DNA of 64,000 nt from Ligula intestinalis (taxonomy: Eukaryota > Platyhelminthes > Cestoda > Diphyllobothriidea > Diphyllobothriidae), in NCBI GenBank assembly GCA_036362985.1, contig JAYGXS010000006.1, forward strand, positions 9,404,718-9,468,717, read 5' to 3'. Each line of letters begins with the position of its first letter. Positions within the stretch are counted from its first letter, which is position 1. The position numbers and the translations under genes are program-made. Of this stretch, positions 10,566 through 23,105 are shown in pieces. The notes under the pieces are model-generated. The model had not been told where the DNA came from and did not search any database. It saw only the letters and a program-made list of their open reading frames with translations.

Positions 10566-11464
10566 CTTAAACGAAGTAAAGCGTCAGCTTTTTGGAATAA
10601 ACACACCTAAAGTTACGTTTAATGGCGCAGACGTGGTTAAACATAACGCAGACCTCAAAAGTAGGCTTCAATTTAAATAAGCAACTGATATTTTTGTTTG
10701 TGCGCCGTGTGTTTCCACACATCCCAGACTAGTCGTTCGTAACTCCCTTAGGAGTTTTCGTTCGAAAAACCATATAAAGCTGCCAATTACACTTGATTTT
10801 TATGAATTGCAATCACGTTATTCGTTGTTTTGCCATTCTCAGCCTTTGCAAAAGTGATGCCTCCGTCATCGCATTTAAGAATTTTGAAATGAAAAATCGT
10901 CGACCAGAAGATAGTAGTGACATTTAAAGGTAAACAAAGCCTTACTATTGTTGTGTAGCATTTTTTTATAATATTTTTCCCAAAGCACCAACTTTAATAT
11001 TCAAACTATAAAGTCCATTATATTTATACATCTAACGGATGACTAGAGTAAACATCTAATCGTGTGCGGACTTTTCATTTTACTCGTCAGTTCTCCAAAC
11101 ATGACACTAGGTATCCAATTCGGAAGCGAATGTTAGTTTTCCGTTGACTAAAATTACTACCGTAAGCTAGAAGCAATTTTTGTGTAGGGCATCCTCCTTT
11201 CGAAGGATGCTGCTATACTAAACTAATTTTTTATGCTAGACAACCAGGCTTATAAAAATGACTACAGCAATGCAAAAGAGAAAACAGCATGCCAATATAT
11301 TCAATTTGAGCTAAAAGACTTGCGAGTGTGGATATAACATTATTATTAAGCTGTGGGATAGTTGAGTGCAATACGTCACTTTCGCAAATGGCGTAAAATG
11401 GTTAAAAATTTTGCTCGTATATTTTTATTAGGGTATTTGGCCAATTTGCAGAATAAGAGCAAAC
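10566..11464. other. no gene seen; one perfect small hairpin
   Basis: A+T-rich. The only structure noticed is GCATCCT...AGGATGC at about 11189-11211, a 7-bp hairpin with no obvious role. Confidence 0.45.
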
Positions 11465-11640
11465 CAAGTTGCAAAAAAAACTGAAGGCTTTCAGCAGGAT
11501 TTAGACCTGTCTATTAGAGAAAGTCTATACCGAAAACCAACGCTCTAACTGCTTAACTACAAAGCGCACTCTCGCGCCTTGAATTTTTCACAATTGGATC
11601 AACTCATATATTTTTTGTTGAAGAGAAATTCATGGATCAG
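11465..11640 (-). mobile_element. tRNA-derived SINE
   Basis: On the minus strand, TAGTTAAGCAGTTAGAGCG is a box A-like segment and AGGTCTAAATCC a box B-like segment. The family flanks GAGTTGATCCAATTGTG and AAGGCGCGAGAG are present. Diverged member of the 16 kb family. Confidence 0.6.
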
Positions 11641-13201
11641 ACCAGCACCTGACCAACAAACGCTCATTGGCCGCTTCGCTTAAACAATATTACGCTATAG
11701 GTGGATTTTATTTGTCTTCGGAGTACGTTACCCATTTACATGAATCGTTGTGATCCATTTATCATCAAGCGTTACGGCCTAGTTCACAAATTAATATTTG
11801 TCTGACAAGAAATCAAAGTTATGCAAACTACCTAACGTAGACACGTTGTTTTTTCATTGAGTTTTTGTGCAACTCAATTAGCCGATTTCACTTATATAAG
11901 TTTGTTCCATCTGCTTGCGTAGAGCAGCCAACAACGACACTTCATGTCTACTGGAGATGGTTCTGACTCATGGCTAAAAGCATACAAGGCTGGCTGACCA
12001 CTGGGCCCATCAGCTATGTGAAAGATAACAGAATGCATAAACGCACACAAAGCTGAGAATTTCTTTCTCAGCGCAATGTACAGCATTTATATTCCGAGGT
12101 GGTTTTTATGAGGCGTTTTAATGTAAGATAACCGTTCGTTTATTGTTTGAAACTGTGCCTTTTTATACATAAGTACCAAAACATGTGTTTTAATGCACTT
12201 TCAAAGACAAATCATTTAAAATGAATAAGTGTGTTAAGGAGCTTTCACAGAAGGGACACAGAACATTAAAATTCAAAGGAAATAGGATGTATGAAGTTGT
12301 GAAATATGACTATATACCATGCATCAATTTCCTTCCTTGAGAACCCAATGATTCTAATGGAAAGAATTACACACATTTAAAGAAAAAAGCAATAATCTGC
12401 CAAGCAAATATCTTACTTTGGGCTAATTTTTCTATTGTTGGTAAATGTCAATTAATTTTGAATCTAGACTCATGTTAATAAAAATCAAGAGACGTTGAAA
12501 GTTTTTTTTTTTGAAATGTTGAACCTGAAACCGTTTTAAATGTGTTGACGTGGCCGTGTTTTCTTCTGCAAAAACTGTTTGTGGAGTTCATGCGATGGTC
12601 TCTAGGCTGAGTTAGCATACGTTTTTTACAAAGTCGACAGAACACTTTTCAGAATTTGCTTGCGTGCATTAATGGTTTTATGGCTTTTATTGTAAAAACT
12701 TCAAAAGTGGATGAGTTATTTTTAACCGGAAGATACCAGTCTGAAGAAAACCACTTTACAAAGAAAAGAAGAACCACAAAAATTATTATATGAAGATTCA
12801 TACGCCGCATTCTATAGCCATTCTTTCTGATTGCGAGCATAGCTTTCTGATAGTAGCAAATATGCGCTTTCCAGGGAACAGTTCAGAAGTAGAAGATACG
12901 ATCACTGGCACGAATAGTTTCTTATAACCACCTTAATGCGCATTATAATTATCAACTCCTGTTACCATCATTTGGAGTCGTAATGGCTGCGGTGTTGGCG
13001 TGACAGTTTGCTTCCAAGTCATAAATTGGCGCGGAAATATTATCCTGCTAATTACGGTAGAAGATAGTTCATTTTATTCGTTGAGTGTTTGGGCCAGAAC
13101 TACTCTGGTCAGCAGAAAACTACTCCTGCTTATTTTTGTGGAAATGTTAGATTGGGAACACTGACAACGCTGCCAACTGTTGCTGCCGCTGCCTACTGCT
13201 C
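11641..13201. other. no gene seen
   Basis: Short frames at 11892-12086 and 12649-12840 (minus) have no recognisable features. The stretch is A+T-rich with no repeat relative seen. Confidence 0.5.
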
Positions 13202-13252
13202 ATGTTTCTGATGAAGAATCCTTGACAAAGGTCAACACGTGAGGCGAATAAA
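13202..13252 (+). ncRNA. PLE-B hammerhead-like motif (orphan, decayed)
   Basis: CTGATGA at 13208-13214 is followed by a CCTT/AAGG hairpin. ACGTGAGGCGAATAAAA then replaces the family's GAAACGTCAGGCGAATAAAA. The sequence after it (GTCCCAGCGATCG) matches the region beyond the ribozyme at 60751-60800. The core GAAA is mutated (CAACA), so this is probably inactive. No nuclease-coding remnant was seen upstream. Confidence 0.5.
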
Positions 13253-15881
13253 ATTGCTGTCCCAGCGATCGAATATTTTAGTTCTCAGTTTCTTCCTGGA
13301 ACTCCCGTGTTGAATTGTATGTGCAATATGGAATTGTATCATTTATTCAGCACACTGAGACAACACTCCTTTCCTGTTACTATTTAGAAGGTGGCAGTAT
13401 AGTTTCAGCGTCAGAATATCGCAGTCATACTCCTAACAAACCTCTCCAGTCATAATTTAGACAAACATAGGCCCAACATTGTTAAACAGACTGATAAATG
13501 TGATAACTCACTGTTGGCAGCACACCTACTATTCAATTCAGTCTGTAGTTGATGAAATAATTTGCTTCTTTATTGCAACCTTATAAACAACATTACTTAG
13601 TCGTGCTTTATAGTAAAGTATACCATTGAATCTTTGCTGCATGCAGTGTTACAAGAACGTCTCAGCGTCTAGGTAGCTAACGGTTTGGAAACTTTCTTTA
13701 AGCTAGTTGAACAAATGCAATCATGATAATTTGCTCTTTTTTAATGGTTGATTTACTTTGTAAGTTTACCACAAGGTTGTGCACAAGAAGGGCATGATTA
13801 TGTCTTTGCATAATCAATGTTTATACCGCGAAACTATTTTATTGGCTTTTAAATGCCGGACAGACACACATTCTTCTGAGAAGTGTACACTCCACAACAT
13901 CCTTGGGCATTTAAGGCGCTAAGAAGTGATTAACTTTTCCTGAGGATTTCAAAAATTTCCACGATAAATGCCAAAAGTCACTTGATGACTAAAACTTTAA
14001 GCACTGTAAACATAGAGAAATATGCATTTCAGTTTCTGCAACTGTTGAGAACAAAAACTGAGTCAGTATATTGCGCACGACGATATCTCTACCCAATGCA
14101 TCTATCTTATACAGATTTCTAGCATTATATTTTCTTCCTGCTCTATAGAATCAATCAAGTCAAAGTGAAGAATATCCTTTACTTTACTTAATTCTGCATT
14201 TCAACGCAATCAATTTTATTATAAATAAGGTGTTTTATTTACGTGCACGTGAATCAAGTTATAAGGGAGGGAGTATGTTTCCATTTTGCCCAGTTTAATT
14301 ATTATTTTCGTTGAATCGTACATGTTTAGCTGATCAAAAGAGATTAGCGGTTATCACTAATAGCATTTAAAAAATAATTACACATACACTTTTTGTTATT
14401 GGTAAACATCAATGACTCTGGTCAAAAAATATAATTACGGGGCCCGTTGCTTAAGGGCAAAAAACTCCCATGTGTTATTTTTCGCAGTCCACTCTGTCCG
14501 GTTATGTGGGCTTAACTTGTGGTCCATTTCTCATTCAAACTTCATGTTGCGGTCGTTTAGAGTATGATTTGTAGGCAAATTTTAAGCGGTTGACTTTTGG
14601 TATGTATCGTCATCTCAGAGATTACTCCGGAAAGTTGTGCATGCTTGCTGTCATATTTTATCTTTAAGGCCTAATATACCTTCTACGTGGCGAAGCAATG
14701 ACAGCAACTCTTCAGACTGCGACTGAGCACAATACTTTGGCCTGCCAATGTTGAGAGATGCTATTCATTTTTAAAGCGGCCTTTCAACTTACTGAGAACT
14801 ACTCAACAGGTAACACATCCCCTATGCATAGCCTAAATTTCCGGCAGTCATTTGCGGTAAACGTAGAAAAGAACATGGTTACAGAAACTGTTTGCGGGTT
14901 TGTAACTATATTTCAGTATTTTGGCGTATTCAGTTAGCTAAATGTTCCCCGCATTTCTAATTGAAAATAAAGCGGACGATGTCATAAATTGTCTCAAAGA
15001 TCGACAAAAGGCAAAAATACGCTCAAAAGTACGTTATGCTTCATTGCAAATGAAAAATGTAGTGAAAGAGTTTTTGTTACTTTGATAATTGAGGTGACTC
15101 ACTGAGCTCCGTTTCTGCTAAAAAGTTGAAAACCGACAGTTGTATAATCCCAGTAAATTGACTGTCATTCAAACCTGAATAAAATGTGCGAATATAAAAT
15201 AATCAAGGAGAATATAAAATAGGAAGGTTGCAAAAAGTTGTTTCTACTTTTACAAAACTGTACTGTTGAAACGTTAATGTGTATAAAAATTTTAAGTCTT
15301 CTCGTTACGTAGTTTTCCCCCAAAATAAACACAGCAGATACATGAATAAAAACCATTTTTATACGCAAAACTATATATTTAGTAGCCATAATTAGAATAA
15401 ACTTTAGGCATGCAAATATTTATTTTGGATGAGAGTGGGAACCTCCTTACATTTGTCGTGATGTGTAGCTTTGCTCTGATAAACAACTTTAGGTAGTGGA
15501 ATAACACAAGGATTTAAGATATAGTTATTTCAATCTTAGTTACCTACCAAATATAAAGAATTCATTGCAAGTTCTGCAAAAGGAATCTAAGCGAAGCAGT
15601 ATACGGCCATCACGAAATTGACGGTAGAAATCAACTTATTTTCAACCTGTAAAATATACATGCCATTCCGTATTTCGTCAATTCAGCTCTAAAACATGCA
15701 AAAAACAACATTTGGCAAACAAAAGGGTCTAACGCAACCAAGTATTATGTTTTCTTAAACGAAAGTGTACATTTGTAAGTACAAGCCTTGTGTATAAACT
15801 GGCCAGATATATTTTGAGGCAGAAGGAAATCTTAATGCTAAAAGTAACGATTTTCCATTGATTTCGATACAAAAGCGCGCA
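13253..15881. other. no gene seen
   Basis: About 2.6 kb of A+T-rich sequence. No coding frame above 75 codons stands out, and no tRNA-like head, ribozyme core or repeat relative was recognised. Confidence 0.5.
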
Positions 15882-15882
15882 A

Positions 15883-15901
15883 ATATATATATATATATAT
15901 T
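15883..15901. repeat. (AT)n microsatellite
   Basis: About nine consecutive AT dinucleotides. Confidence 0.9.
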
Positions 15902-15989
15902 TATGCTTTTGTCAAGAAAAGTGAGTATGCAAAATGATTCATGACGTGAGAATTAAGATATTCAAGGATATCGTGCCTCCATGCATGAA

Positions 15990-16245
15990 CTATAATCTGA
16001 GTTGACCCAAGTGTGAAAAACTCTAGGCATTTGGCAGGATTTTAACCCGTGCATCAAAGGAAGCCTCTGCCGGAGTTTAATGCTCTACCGCTAAGCTACA
16101 AACGCCCGCTTCACGCCTTGAGTTTAATTACACTTGGATCTGTATTACCCACTCAAATTTTCGCTCATATGAAATTCACCAATACGCGAGCAAGTTGACT
16201 GCCCAAGCAGGATTTCCTAAGCAATCATCTAGAATCCACAAGAAT
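15990..16245 (-). mobile_element. tRNA-derived SINE, near full length
   Basis: The minus strand reads from GATTGCTTAGGAAATCCTGC (16230) through TAGCTTAGCGGTAGAGCA (box A) and GGTTAAAATCC (box B-like) to ACACTTGGGTCAACTCAG. It is the mirror-image partner of the plus-strand SINE at 16386-16650; the two agree over about 250 bases. It would be transcribed by RNA polymerase III if intact and is mobilised by LINE machinery in known tRNA-SINEs. Confidence 0.75.
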
Positions 16246-16284
16246 GACTACTAGGCTGACATAATTATTAAGTTGGCTTGGCAG

Positions 16285-16385
16285 ATTTTCTTAATTAGAA
16301 TTGACCCAAGTGAGAAAAACTCCAGGCGTTTGGCGGGATTCAAAACCGCGCATGAGAGAAAGCATTTGCCGGAGGCTCATGCTCT
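16285..16385 (-). mobile_element. tRNA-derived SINE fragment (3' half)
   Basis: On the plus strand, GAATTGACCCAAGTGAGAAA and TTTGGCGGGATTCAAAACC are the reverse of the family's 3' half. The copy stops at 16385, exactly where the plus-strand SINE starts, suggesting one SINE inserted into or recombined with another. Confidence 0.65.
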
Positions 16386-16650
16386 GGATGATTGCTTAGA
16401 AAATCCTGCTTGGGCAGTCAACTTGCTCCCGCATTGGTGGATTCCCAATGAGCGAAAATTTGAGCAGGTAATATGGATCCAAGTGTGATTTAACTCATGG
16501 CGTGGAGCGGGTATTTGCTGCTTAGCGGTAGAGCATTAGCCTCCGCAAAGGCTTTCTCTGATGCGCTGGTTCAAATCCAGCCAAAGGCCTTGAGTTTTTT
16601 ACACTTGGGTCAACTCAAATTGAGCAAATCTGCCAGACAAAAATAATAAT
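16386..16650 (+). mobile_element. tRNA-derived SINE, best-preserved copy
   Basis: Box A-like GCTTAGCGGTAGAGCA lies at about 16519-16534 and a perfect-looking box B, GGTTCAAATCC, at about 16568-16578. A 5' leader precedes box A (TGCTTGGGCAGTCAACTTGC ... GATCCAAGTGTGATTTAACTC), and the 3' end is TTACACTTGGGTCAACTCAAA. The presence of a leader before the tRNA-like part is shared with 20475-20720 and 23215-23480. It is not a functional tRNA gene: no acceptor stem pairs with the flanks. Confidence 0.8.
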
Positions 16651-18974
16651 GTAATATTTCGAAATAACTGCAATTTCTCTAAATGTCAAAATTTTGGACT
16701 GATTAAAAATTGTGGGAGAAATGCACTGTTCAATAATTCTTTTCAATAACCGATATGAGCAGGGTGTTGTACTTGCAGAGGCTTTTCATTACTTTGGAGA
16801 ATACTCCGTCCCTTAGGAAGAAGCGCATTAATATACTTCCATTGTTTTGCACTCGCATTTACTTTGAATAAGAAAGATGTCAGGTACCTCAAAATGCTTT
16901 AGTTAAACCTTAAGAAAAGAAAAGGGCCATAATTGAGGTCTGTTGTGGCTTAAAGAACGGGTTGCATCGGCCAAAAGTCATTAATGGAATTCCCCAATTT
17001 CAGGACAGCATAGTTAACTGAGAGTGGGTTTCATACGGCTGCAGAACTATGTGTGCGTGGTTAACCTGACCAATTTAATGTAACCACTGAAGGATGTCTT
17101 GTGAAAACCTAACACCTTCCTGCATTTGCCTTATAAATTGAGCACTTAGCAGTCGATTGAGGGCCCTATTGTCACTATGCATCCAGGCCAACTTTACTGC
17201 TGTGCGTGAAGTAATTCAACATTGCCTACGAGTTTGAACGCGATTACCCCTATTTTTATTTCGAGGACGTAAACACCTATTTCCCATTTGGTACAGGTGT
17301 AATATCACCGCTGTCTTAAGTGAGTTTTTTTTTTGGGCAACACCCATTTGAGTGGAAACCCACTTTTCAGACATTTCATGCCCTTTAGTTACCAAAACAT
17401 TTACATTTTTTTAACACCCTATTTACAAAATTTCGAATAAAAACTCTAAATTAAGGCGAGGAAAAAGGAGCAAATAATTTTTTTTTACAACCTATAATAC
17501 ACCTATATACAGTAAAAGATCGGCATTTTACTTCTCATAACAAACCGCTATCTCTCGATCCAAGGATGTGTGGTTGACATTTCAATGTCGTCAGTCCAGT
17601 TCCAGAATAAGATGTCAGTAACATTCTTTCTCATTTATGAATGATATTATTCTGGCTTGTGTGAAGTAAATAGGCCATAAAAGTCGTCAATAAATATATA
17701 AAAAACTTCCAGGAGGTACAAAAAAAAACATGAATTACTTTTTATGAACCAGTGTATTCGCAGTGATGTCCTTTCCTTCTACGAAGCAATGCATCAATAA
17801 CAAGTTATGTTAACAATCTCGGCCTATTTATTTATAGGGTCCTATAAGCCTAGTTGGATCTTTAGGGGGGATTGCCAGCTTCAAACATCGAGTGAAGATA
17901 AATCCCGCTTGAGCAACCTTTTTATGTTCAGATCATACAAAAATGTTTACAAAGGTGCGCGCAGCCGTCAATTTGGATGGTCAAAGGAAAATTAACCAAT
18001 TAAGAGCATACAATGCAATTTCCTAGTGATAATCACAAAGAATACTAAGTGGAGAATAAGCCAGCAGATGCATCCGCCCAACCTTTGTTTCCTTACTGCT
18101 TTCGGATGACCAGAGGAAGGCCCGTCTGCGTATGCGTTAAAATTTGGGATGTGGTTGCATTTTTGGACTTTAAAAGAGTCTTTTACGTTAAAAGTGCTCC
18201 ACGGAACACCACAGTAAATCAGTATGATAGCTGAGTGTTGAAGGGATTACCTAAAGCACGCTGAAAACGGTGACGCCGATTGTGGCAATGGAGGCAGTTT
18301 CAGCCTCATAATACCAATATGCCGGCATACATGGCCTCACAAATCAAACTGCTATTTTAGGAAAAGGTACATAATACCCCTTAAACCCGAGGCCATCCAA
18401 TGCGGCTTACTCCTGTTTCCAGGGACAGACAAAAACAAAAAGCGAAATCGTAGCAGATATTTAGATAAGCTCGCTGTAGGCAACTATTAGCATCAATCAA
18501 GATGATATGAACAATATACAATAGCGGAAGATTTGGCGGTGCAAGTTGTTATCATCTAGTGATTAGTATTTTGAAAAAAAAGAATTCATGTTTTTGAAAC
18601 TTTAAAGGGGCAAGTCAAACATGCGCTTGTCATTTCGTTTTGAAGGTATACATACATCCGCATTTTATGACCTAATTGAAGCAACCATCCCTCTGCAGTA
18701 TACAAAGTCTCCTATTTACTTTTTTATTAACTCAGAGAAAAATTGCATTTTCATTCCAAACATTATATTGGGAAAAGCTAAAAGTTTGCCTAATTAACGC
18801 TTAATGAGACGGTTTAAATTAGGTGCACTAATTCATGAAATCTAATTAGTTTTCAAAAAATCCCTGTCATGCATAGGCAGCTCAACTGCGGCCTCCAAAG
18901 CGTTACAGCAAGAAAATTATTGATCTTTCTTCAAAAAAGGTCGTTTAACGATTTATGATGTACTATTAAGTTGT
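16651..18974. other. no gene seen
   Basis: Frames at 17807-17995 and 18049-18234 (about 60 codons) show no domain. A region near 18240-18440 is less A+T-rich but was not recognised. Confidence 0.45.
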
Positions 18975-19017
18975 TTAAAAATACCCAATTTTTAAGCAAA
19001 ACAGAAAATTCTGTAAA

Positions 19018-19242
19018 AGTGAAATTGGGCATACAAGGTGAAGGTTAGTTTCGAATATGCAGGAAGACTCTTCATGCAACACACCAAGTAAATATAATGA
19101 AGTTCGAAAAAAAACCTTTGTATATTTTTCGGAAGCGTTTTCTTCCATATTTACAGCAATGAAAGAGCAATACGACGAGGTACAGATCGTTCTTGCAATG
19201 GTGATGACCACTTTACGTTTCTCCCTGCCTTCACTCGGTTGA
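19018..19242 (+). other. unassigned protein-like frame
   Basis: The frame around 19057-19242 contains KTFVYFSEAFSSIFTAMKEQ and YDEVQIVLAMVMTTLR, which read more like a soluble protein segment than random A+T-rich translation. There are no clear splice sites or homologous copy in the window. It could be a decayed transposon or chance. Confidence 0.15.
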
Positions 19243-20370
19243 CCATAAATAAGGATTAAGCTCTACGTGCTTACCACAACCTGCAAAATAAGATATTTAC
19301 TAAAATCGTTTACCGTGTCCGTTTGGGTCATGGTTTTAGAATCACACAAACTTGTCAACTCTTTGCCAAGAAAAATGAACGTCCAAAGCAAATTTCGTAT
19401 ATGAAAAGGCCTTCAGATTAATTAAAAAGCATACCATATTGCATTGACTCTTGAAAAAACGACATATTTTGATGCTGTGGCATTAAATATCTCCGTATTT
19501 TACCGTTCTGAGGGGTAAGTGGAGATCAAAATGAGCGACATTGACCAAGTTTTGGACTTTTTCAAAAATAAGGGATAAATTTTCTGCTTAATATGAAATA
19601 GCGTACTTTGTAATGTATAGCAGAGCAGTTCCCACAAATATTTTGCTATTTCAAAGCCCCGTTTTTTATTTCAAATCACAACAGGGGGACAAAATCCATC
19701 GCTCGATACTCGTGAATCTGAAAATCTGCTGTCTATTCCTTTTTAAAGATTTTGAATTCGATGATTATCTTCTATATATTGAAAGTGTTTGTGCTAAATA
19801 ATATTACGGACTCGGAGGACTATAACTTTACTTTATGGCACAAACCTTAGGAGGTTTGCCCTAAAAACATGTTCTAAATCGACTCCGCTCTTTGTTAAAT
19901 GACACTTATGCATTATCTGAAATGTACATTTACTTCAATTTCTAGAAGGAAAAATGCAATTTCCTGCTCTTTAAAAAGATATAATTCAAAGGTTTCTAAT
20001 CTTAATTAATGTTTCTTTGCAGTACAACATGCACAAATAGGAGGTTTTTGTCCACAACGTTGAATAGAGTAGGAGTTTCCTTGGATATCAACCAACCTTA
20101 GATTTGCTCTTATTCTGTCCCTGGAAGGTGTGTTGAACGCTTCACTGAAATATTCATTTTCAAATTTAATCGGATATACTATATACTATACATCAAATGG
20201 CTTTATAGCATCCTAAGGATATAGTTAACAATCCTTGCATCCTTACAGCCTTCACACACATGAGAACACGTGGTAGTCTCCCATAAAAACTCATGCCACT
20301 ACGTGAAGCCCATAGTACAGAAAATCTCTAGCTGACTGTGGTAAGAGGCCCTTTATAGGAGCCGTGACAC
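19243..20370. other. no gene seen
   Basis: A+T-rich. Nothing was recognised on either strand. Confidence 0.5.
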
Positions 20371-20474
20371 TAATTCCAATTAAGTCAGCCTACGCGTCTT
20401 GCCTTTTGGGACTTGAAGTTCAAACGCCATGCCTTGTGCCGTGAATTTAATTACAGTTGGATCCATTTAAACCG

Positions 20475-20720
20475 CTTAGGAAATCCCGCTGGGAAATAAG
20501 CTTGCTGTTGTGTATTGATGGATTCCACAGGAGTGGTAAAGTTGGGCAAGCAAAATCAAAGAAAGCGTGATCAAATTAACGGCGCAATGCGTGGTGTTTG
20601 TAGGTCAAGAGGTAGAGCGTTGACTGTGTCAAATGCATTCCCTGTTATGTGGCTTCGACTCCCGCAAACGCCGTGAGTTTTTTTACAGTTGGGTCAACAA
20701 ATTTAAGCAAATCTGCCCAA
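20475..20720 (+). mobile_element. tRNA-derived SINE in duplication unit 1
   Basis: Box A-like TAGGTCAAGAGGTAGAGCG is at 20601-20619 and box B-like GGCTTCGACTCC at 20651-20662. The family 3' end, ACAGTTGGGTCAAC, follows. Immediately before it, 20400-20470 carries a partial minus-strand copy of the same family (CGCCATGCC...GTTGGATCC), so this is another inverted SINE pair. Confidence 0.7.
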
Positions 20721-21254
20721 GCCTCCTAAAAATTCTTGACAGCAATATGAAAATTGTTAATCCACCGTTAGAATAGGCTCCTCTTATAATAGAAATATTG
20801 GATTATAGTATGACGTTTTGTTAGTGCTTTACCTATGTAAGAGCAATTAGCTTTCTACGGTATTGGTGTATGCCACTATGATGGATAAACCATCGGTTTC
20901 AAAAATTGCCGCAAAGTGCTCCACGGGACAGTAATGTCCGTCGGCTTACTTTTCAATAATAATGAGTACCATGTGTAGAGATGCCAGACGAATTAGCCTA
21001 CATCATTCCCACCTCCAGTGTTTTCTTAACTTTGCGTTTTGAGTAAGCCTTTTGGATACAACACTGGAGTTCCATCAACGCTTGATATGAGTTTTATCAT
21101 AAGGTTGTACGACTCTGTTAAGGTTAAGCATACCTACCAGCTGCTGTTCCTCTGTTTTTAATCATATTGTTGCATGTTTTGTTACGGTGTGGTTAACGAT
21201 AAATAAAATGGTAGATACATTCTGATACATATTCACCTTTGCTTGTTCTTCAGC

Positions 21255-22095
21255 TTTTGTGCCTCATAGTGCCTGCCGGCGGACACCCCCAACTCCCCAA
21301 TGCAGCAAATCTCAGCTAGAGTTTTGGCATCAAGCACCAGAATTTAAATTTTTCGTACAAAGGAGATGTTTGACTCTGTCAACACTAGGCAGGCGATGGA
21401 CAAGGTATAAACGTTTGTTTTGGACTCTTTTTTCCACCATCTTTCCTCACTTTTAAGCAGTTGATCCGTGATATTCCATCTGATGACCCATATTCTTAGT
21501 TTAAGACGGAACTTTTACGTTTAAGTCAGCTGCTTCATTTTCAGGTCTATCATGATCCTGTAAATGAATTGGCATATGGCGCGAGCAACCGGCCCGATCG
21601 TCTCCTCTGTATGCGTTTCATTTTTTGAACATGACAGTAAATTAATCAGAAAGATTTTCTTAAAACGGTACGCCAAATCTTTTCAAACGAGTGACGCTTG
21701 GGCTCAAATAATTTAGATATATCGAAGTAAGCGGAAATGGCTCACCCTATGATGAAGGTTGAGTGTCTGTCCATCGTTACATTTGCATAGGTTTCACAGC
21801 TTGTTATCCCGTCCACCTCTGATTTGTTCGAGCTGAGTGCACAGATCGCTGGCCTTTTAGTAGATGACGCCAATCTACCGGTCCATTCTGACGTTCGTTC
21901 TCGCTTTCACACAAGAACGACTAATATCTGTTAGCACCATACCAATTTCGATCCGAAACCGAAGTGCGCTATTTTACCCTGCTTATTCACGTCCCCACTG
22001 AAAAATCCCCTCGGCCGGAGACAAAATGCCACCGAGCTGTCTGGCTACTTTCACGGTTTACGCCCTGTTCACGTCTGCAATAGCGAAAGTGGCAG
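21255..22095 (+). pseudogene. Ty3/gypsy gag remnant, unit 1
   Basis: The reading frame is broken by stops and frameshifts, but its order is recognisable: FWHQAPEF, MFDSVNTRQAMD, then DDPYS and FKTELL, NELAYGAS, LSAQIAGL, and a Cys/His-containing segment near 21940-21990. These resemble gag of flatworm Ty3/gypsy elements (capsid, then a zinc-knuckle-like region). The same blocks recur in unit 2. It cannot encode a working gag. Confidence 0.65.
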
Positions 22096-22330
22096 ACGTT
22101 CGCCTGTTGACACTGGCGCATAAATTAGTGCTGATATTCCTATTCCACCTGAGTGACGTTAACCTAACCACGTTTTTATGCTCTAGGCCGTAAAATTTTC
22201 CCCACAACAACTTTTTATTCTGTTAACTTATAGCTGACTGCGTTCTCTGGTGACTTCTTCTTTCGTAATTTTTATTGGCTGATGTTCCGAGAGCAATCCC
22301 CGGTGCTGACATTTTAGCCGCTCATGGAAG
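22060..22330 (+). pseudogene. Ty3/gypsy protease remnant, unit 1
   Basis: RPVHVCNSESGRRSPVDTGA is read at 22060-22119. The active-site triad Asp-Thr-Gly of a retropepsin is intact but followed at once by a stop. Further on, ADVPRAIPGADILAAHGS (22275-22328) matches the second conserved part of gypsy proteases (the ILGxDFL-like motif). Confidence 0.7.
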
Positions 22331-22589
22331 CGAAAGTACGAGCCTCAGAAAATAATTGAGAAAATAAAATGTGATCGGTGGGAAAAGACGCGCATTGGCC
22401 TTTTCTGGTTGACTGCAGACAACTCTTCCAATCTTCCATCCATGCTTAACCCGAATACGAATTGTCCATTTCAGACGCTATTGGTCCAGCGCCCCTATCT
22501 CAAAAAGCTGCATTTCTGTGACCCCTAATTTTCGCACGCTAGTTTTTCTCACTTAAAACGACTGGCTTTCTCGTTTTCGTTCGTTACCA

Positions 22590-22930
22590 CCGTATTGCAG
22601 CTCCCGAATTGGAATTTGAGAGTTATATTGCATCAAGGCATTATCCGACAGTATAACAATACGTGGGCATCGCCTTTGCACATGGTTGCTAGACCGCAGT
22701 TGGATGATTTGCGACCTTGGGGTAATTATCGAACCCTAAAAATACCCCTTTGCCTGATCAGTATCAACAACTGTTTACACCGAATTTTGCCGGCGCTCTA
22801 TTCGACAAGCCCAAATCCTCAAAGACTGACCTTATCCGGCCTTTTAGAAAAGGCCCAGTGTCCCGGAGCATGTTTAGAATTGCTGTAACCCTTTTTCCCT
22901 CGCCCAATATCCCTAACTCGTGCCCAGCGG
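22590..22930 (+). pseudogene. Ty3/gypsy reverse transcriptase, N-terminal half, unit 1
   Basis: ILHQGIIRQYNNTWASPLHM at 22627-22686 matches the finger region of gypsy RTs, followed by a GNYRTL block. In another frame, DQYQQLFTPNFAGALFDK precedes a decayed strand corresponding to the first catalytic-Asp region. The copy stops before the YxDD motif, so the palm active site, RNase H and integrase are absent. This is a relic. Confidence 0.7.
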
Positions 22931-23105
22931 CCTGAAGCTGCCAAGTTGCAATTTTTCCAAATGAGGCATTGACAGACTGTATAATAGTACTTGGGCACTG
23001 CTTTTGCAAATGGTTCCTAAACCGTCGACAAATGATTGATATCCTTTTTTCCGATTAAGGTGCCGTGAACAATATCAATTTGCTTGATCGGTACCGAGAT
23101 AAACA
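22930..23105 (+). repeat. second copy of the RT finger segment inside unit 1
   Basis: CTGCCAAGTTGCAATTTTTC onward repeats the start of the RT block at 22600 (…GCATTGACAGACTGTATAAT, ATGGTTCCTAAACCG). So the N-terminal RT segment occurs twice in the unit, about 330 bases apart. Confidence 0.6.

Noticed and set aside
16510..16585. tRNA gene candidate
   Set aside because: Boxes A and B are present, but there is no acceptor or anticodon stem and the same unit recurs as a dispersed SINE.
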